Source: an uncultured Akkermansia sp. (GTDB taxonomy: Bacteria; Verrucomicrobiota; Verrucomicrobiia; Verrucomicrobiales; Akkermansiaceae). Taken from it: a stretch of DNA of 6,552 nt. Within the stretch, counting starts at the first letter, position 1. Every line of letters begins with the position of its first letter. Under the pieces are notes generated by a model, which saw only the letters and a list, made by a program, of their open reading frames with translations, was not told where the DNA came from and did not search any database. Where the stretch lies: NCBI GenBank assembly GCA_947585525.1, contig CANPXA010000099.1:1-6552 (forward strand). The letters are read 5' to 3'. This document shows, in pieces, positions 4,005-6,552 of this stretch. Position numbers and translations under genes: made by a program.

Positions 4005-5371
4005 AAATGTGGAATCTCCTACTGACATGTATGCGTGGGTTGGTGCGTAATCCGATGCGGGCAGCGTTGACGGTACTGGGTATCGTCATCGGCATTGCAG
4101 CCGTGGTGGCCATCATGGAGATAGGGGAGGGGTCCAAACAGCAAATCAAGGACAAATTTTCCAATCTCGGTGCTGATGTGGTCAATATATTTGGGGCCTC
4201 GGTCAGTACCTCCGGTGTCAACTCCGGTATGGGAGGAAGGGCATCGTTATACCCGGAGGATGCGGTGGCCATCATGGATGAATGCAAGGATACCGTCGTC
4301 TGCGCTTCCCCGTACGTGCGGGCAAGTGGACAGGTTATCGTGGGGAATACGAACTGGAGCCCCAACTCCATCAAGGGCGGTAACGAATACTATTTGGATA
4401 TTGAAGGTTGGGAAGTGGAACGGGGGCATTCGTTCAGGAAGAAGCAGGTGGACGAGGCGGCGCGCGTGTGCCTTATCGGCAGAACCATTGCGGATAAGCT
4501 GTACAGTGGTCAGGATCCCATCGGTCAGGAGATACGCATCAAAGACGTAGCGTTTACCGTGATCGGTGTGCTGGCGGCGAAAGGAGCGGACGGCATGGGG
4601 AACGATCAGGATGACTGTCTCATTTTGCCTTGGACGAGCATACGTATGCGACTCATGGGGGCAAGCGGGACGGCAACCGTGAATAAGGGAGGTGCTGCTA
4701 ACAGCACAAGCAAGGTGTCCTCAACGGATACATTTTCGACTTCGGCGGTCTCATTTTATCCCGGGAGTGACTTAGAGCCATACACGAATGCCCCGCATCC
4801 TCTGCGGACAAGGACGGTAGATTCAATCCTGGTCAAGATACGCAGTAGCGAGAGCGCCACGCCTGCGATGGATGAGATGACACCTGTTTTGCGACGGCAG
4901 CATAAATTGGAGCCTGGTGTTTTGGATGATTTTGAGATGCGTGATCGTTCACAGTTCATCAAGATGGTGACGGGAACGAGTGAGACCATGAGCAAGCTTC
5001 TTATAGCAGTGGCGATGATCTCTCTTGTGGTAGGAGGAGTGGGTATCATGAACATCATGATGGTTTCGGTGACGGAGAGGACACGTGAGATAGGTCTTCG
5101 TATGGCGGTGGGGGCTCGGCCCCGGGACATCATGCAACAATTTTTGCTGGAAGCGGTGCTGCTATGTTTAACGGGCGGTTTGATAGGGATCGCCGTTGGG
5201 CGAGTGGCATCCGAATTGGTCAGCAAACACAATGGGTGGCCCGTGGCTACCTCGCCGATGGCGATGGTTCTGGCGGTGAGTGTAGCGGCCGTTATCGGTA
5301 TCATCTTTGGTTGGTACCCGGCGTACAAAGCCTCCCGTCTGGATCCCATTGACGCACTCCATCACGAATAA
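4001..5371 (+). CDS. MacB/FtsX-type ABC permease
   Basis: The 456-residue protein has the four-helix MacB topology: TM1 about 20-41, a large periplasmic domain (about 42-330), then TM2 331-356, TM3 380-402 and TM4 418-440. Family hallmarks are GGVGIMNIMMVSVTERTREI (345-364), the coupling-helix segment GLRMAVGARPRDI (365-377), and the C-terminal GWYPAYKASRLDPIDAL (437-453). The start overlaps the ATPase stop (ATGA), implying translational coupling; ATG at 4007 (M3) is an alternative. It would dimerise in the inner membrane and transmit ATP-driven motions to the periplasmic domain and adaptor. Residues about 221-272 form a Ser/Thr/Gly-rich stretch between the LILPWTSIRMRLMG and VDSILVKIRSSE strands; I recall E. 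coli MacB being much shorter there, so I read it as an insertion. Function is well supported; substrate unknown. Confidence 0.93.
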   Translation: MKMWNLLLTCMRGLVRNPMRAALTVLGIVIGIAAVVAIMEIGEGSKQQIKDKFSNLGADVVNIFGASVSTSGVNSGMGGRASLYPEDAVAIMDECKDTVVCASPYVRASGQVIVGNTNWSPNSIKGGNEYYLDIEGWEVERGHSFRKKQVDEAARVCLIGRTIADKLYSGQDPIGQEIRIKDVAFTVIGVLAAKGADGMGNDQDDCLILPWTSIRMRLMGASGTATVNKGGAANSTSKVSSTDTFSTSAVSFYPGSDLEPYTNAPHPLRTRTVDSILVKIRSSESATPAMDEMTPVLRRQHKLEPGVLDDFEMRDRSQFIKMVTGTSETMSKLLIAVAMISLVVGGVGIMNIMMVSVTERTREIGLRMAVGARPRDIMQQFLLEAVLLCLTGGLIGIAVGRVASELVSKHNGWPVATSPMAMVLAVSVAAVIGIIFGWYPAYKASRLDPIDALHHE

Positions 5372-5389
5372 AGCATTGAGAAGAACGGC

Positions 5390-6552
5390 ATGAAAGCAGC
5401 ACTCATAGGTATTTCCATCACAGCAGCCTTGCTGACTTCCTGCAAGCTGGGTCCCAATTTCCTGGGTGTTCCGGATCAGGGATTGCCGGTGACATGGGTA
5501 AATGCCATGCCGCCCGCCGGGAGCGAGGAGGATTTGTCAACTTGGTGGAAAAGTTTTGGGGATCCTCAACTCAGCCGGCTTATTTCACAAGGGTTTGCTG
5601 CAAACCCTGACATGGTGACGGCGGCTTTGGGGATCTCACGGGCTGAAACGGAATTGCGCAGTACAAAAGCAGACCTCTTTCCCAATGTAGGCGCGAGTAT
5701 GGCCGGGTCGAACGGTGGTGACTATCAGAGTGCAGTCTCGCATGGACAGTGGAATGGAGGACTTTCCGCTGCGTGGTCGCCGGATGTGTGGGGAGGGACT
5801 CGGCGAGAAGTTGAGGCGGCCGTGGCGAATATAGGCTCGTCTCGGGCGGCGGCGCTGGCGACCCGTACGGCGTTGGCGGCATCGATAGCAACGACGTATT
5901 TTGAGTGGATATCGGCGATGGAGAGTTTGAGGACGGCGCGCAGACAATTAGAATACCAACAGAGAACTTTCGATATCGTTTCCAAGCGTGTTGCTACAGG
6001 ATTCCAAAATAAGCTTGATCTTGCACAGGCAGAGATTACCATTGCTAACACGCGCGCCCAAATTCCCCTGTATGAGGCAAATATCAAAACTTGTCAGAAC
6101 ACGCTCGCCACGTTGCTGGGGACTACGGTGGATCGCATCAATCTCGTCCTTCCGAATCCGACCGTGTACAATAAGATACCGAGAGTTCCTACCGGATTGC
6201 CCTCCGAGTTGCTACGTCGCAGGCCGGATGTGCTTGCCGCGGAATATAATTTACATCGAGCCACGGCAAACATCGGAGTACAAGTTACTAATCTCTTCCC
6301 TCACATCAGTCTCACCGGTGGTACGTCCGGCAGCGCGCGCAGTGATTTCGCGGACTTTTTCCGTGGGGCGGGGTGGAGCCTTTCCGCGTCTGTGACGCAG
6401 ACCCTGCTGAATCGCGTCCAGCTGCGCTCAAACGTGAAATTGGCACGCATAGCGCAACTGGAAAGTACGCAGGCCTATCGCAAGAACGTGCTGGCTGCTT
6501 TTGCTGAGGTGGAGAACTGTCTCATTGACTATGCCCGCCTCACCAATCAGCT
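5390..6552 (+). CDS. NodT/TolC-family outer-membrane efflux lipoprotein (3' end missing)
   Basis: The frame is open from ATG 5390 to the window edge, giving 387 residues. A lipoprotein signal (1-17) ends in lipobox LTSC with C18 as the acylated residue, followed by KLGPNF as in many family members. Further hallmarks are the TWWKSFGDPQLSRLI block (51-65), AAWSPDVWGGTRREVEAA (127-144), and the highly characteristic GLPSELLRRRPDVLAAE (269-285). Later come FPHISLTGG (303-311) and AFAEVENCLIDY (370-381). The family usually runs to about 450-490 residues, so the last helical part is beyond the window. It would trimerise into the outer-membrane duct and periplasmic tunnel. The gene lies 18 bases after the permease stop, with only a weak purine stretch (GAGAAG) before the ATG. 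At 338-343 the usual FDGGR-like element reads TLLNRV, lacking the Gly pair. Codons look more C-rich than in the upstream genes. Confidence 0.93.
   Translation, partial: MKAALIGISITAALLTSCKLGPNFLGVPDQGLPVTWVNAMPPAGSEEDLSTWWKSFGDPQLSRLISQGFAANPDMVTAALGISRAETELRSTKADLFPNVGASMAGSNGGDYQSAVSHGQWNGGLSAAWSPDVWGGTRREVEAAVANIGSSRAAALATRTALAASIATTYFEWISAMESLRTARRQLEYQQRTFDIVSKRVATGFQNKLDLAQAEITIANTRAQIPLYEANIKTCQNTLATLLGTTVDRINLVLPNPTVYNKIPRVPTGLPSELLRRRPDVLAAEYNLHRATANIGVQVTNLFPHISLTGGTSGSARSDFADFFRGAGWSLSASVTQTLLNRVQLRSNVKLARIAQLESTQAYRKNVLAAFAEVENCLIDYARLTNQ

Noticed and set aside
4756..5349. Long minus-strand frame (197 codons) opposite the permease
   Set aside because: It is antisense to the most conserved part of the MacB-type permease, so it is a composition shadow.
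5988..6395. Plus-strand frame of 135 codons inside the last gene
   Set aside because: It runs in a different frame from the NodT-like protein, whose family motifs at residues 269-311 fall in the same stretch. It has no motif of its own.

Overview
The window reads as chromosomal DNA from a Gram-negative bacterium: it carries an outer-membrane efflux lipoprotein gene and a periplasmic adaptor. Moderately high GC, almost no Shine-Dalgarno sequences, and the look of the L32 and SSB proteins make me suspect a Verrucomicrobiota/PVC-type host (Akkermansia-like). That placement is recalled from general family appearance and is not proven here. There are no tRNA or rRNA genes, insertion sequences or CRISPR arrays.

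Layout. Bases 1-33 probably hold the 5' end of a minus-strand gene whose first 11 residues resemble the start of tryptophanyl-tRNA synthetase. A divergent intergenic region (34-317) follows, ending in a good sigma70-type promoter placed so close to the next ATG that the transcript could be leaderless. Then comes a housekeeping pair, a DUF177/YceD-family protein (318-842) and ribosomal protein L32 (rpmF, 856-1047), closed by a clear intrinsic terminator (1082-1110). Single-stranded DNA-binding protein (ssb, 1187-1669) follows with its own promoter (1112-1140) packed directly against that terminator.

After a 201-bp gap with several small repeats, the rest is one tight four-gene operon for a MacAB-TolC-like tripartite pump. 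It encodes a MacA-like periplasmic adaptor (1871-3274), a stand-alone ABC ATPase (3297-4004), an FtsX/MacB-type permease overlapping it by ATGA (4001-5371), and a NodT/TolC-family outer-membrane lipoprotein (5390 to the window end, incomplete). In E. coli MacB the ATPase and permease are one polypeptide; here they are two genes.

How the parts work together (family knowledge): two ATPases and two permeases would form a mechanotransmission-type ABC transporter in the inner membrane, the adaptor would form the periplasmic sheath and dock on the TolC-like duct, and substrates would be taken from the periplasm and expelled across the outer membrane. The substrate cannot be read from the sequence. 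I see no clearly novel system. The points most worth a second look are the possible leaderless promoter, the general lack of Shine-Dalgarno sites, the compact terminator/promoter/inverted-repeat block before ssb, and lineage-type additions to the pump proteins (Ser/Thr-rich permease insert, hydrophilic adaptor tail).
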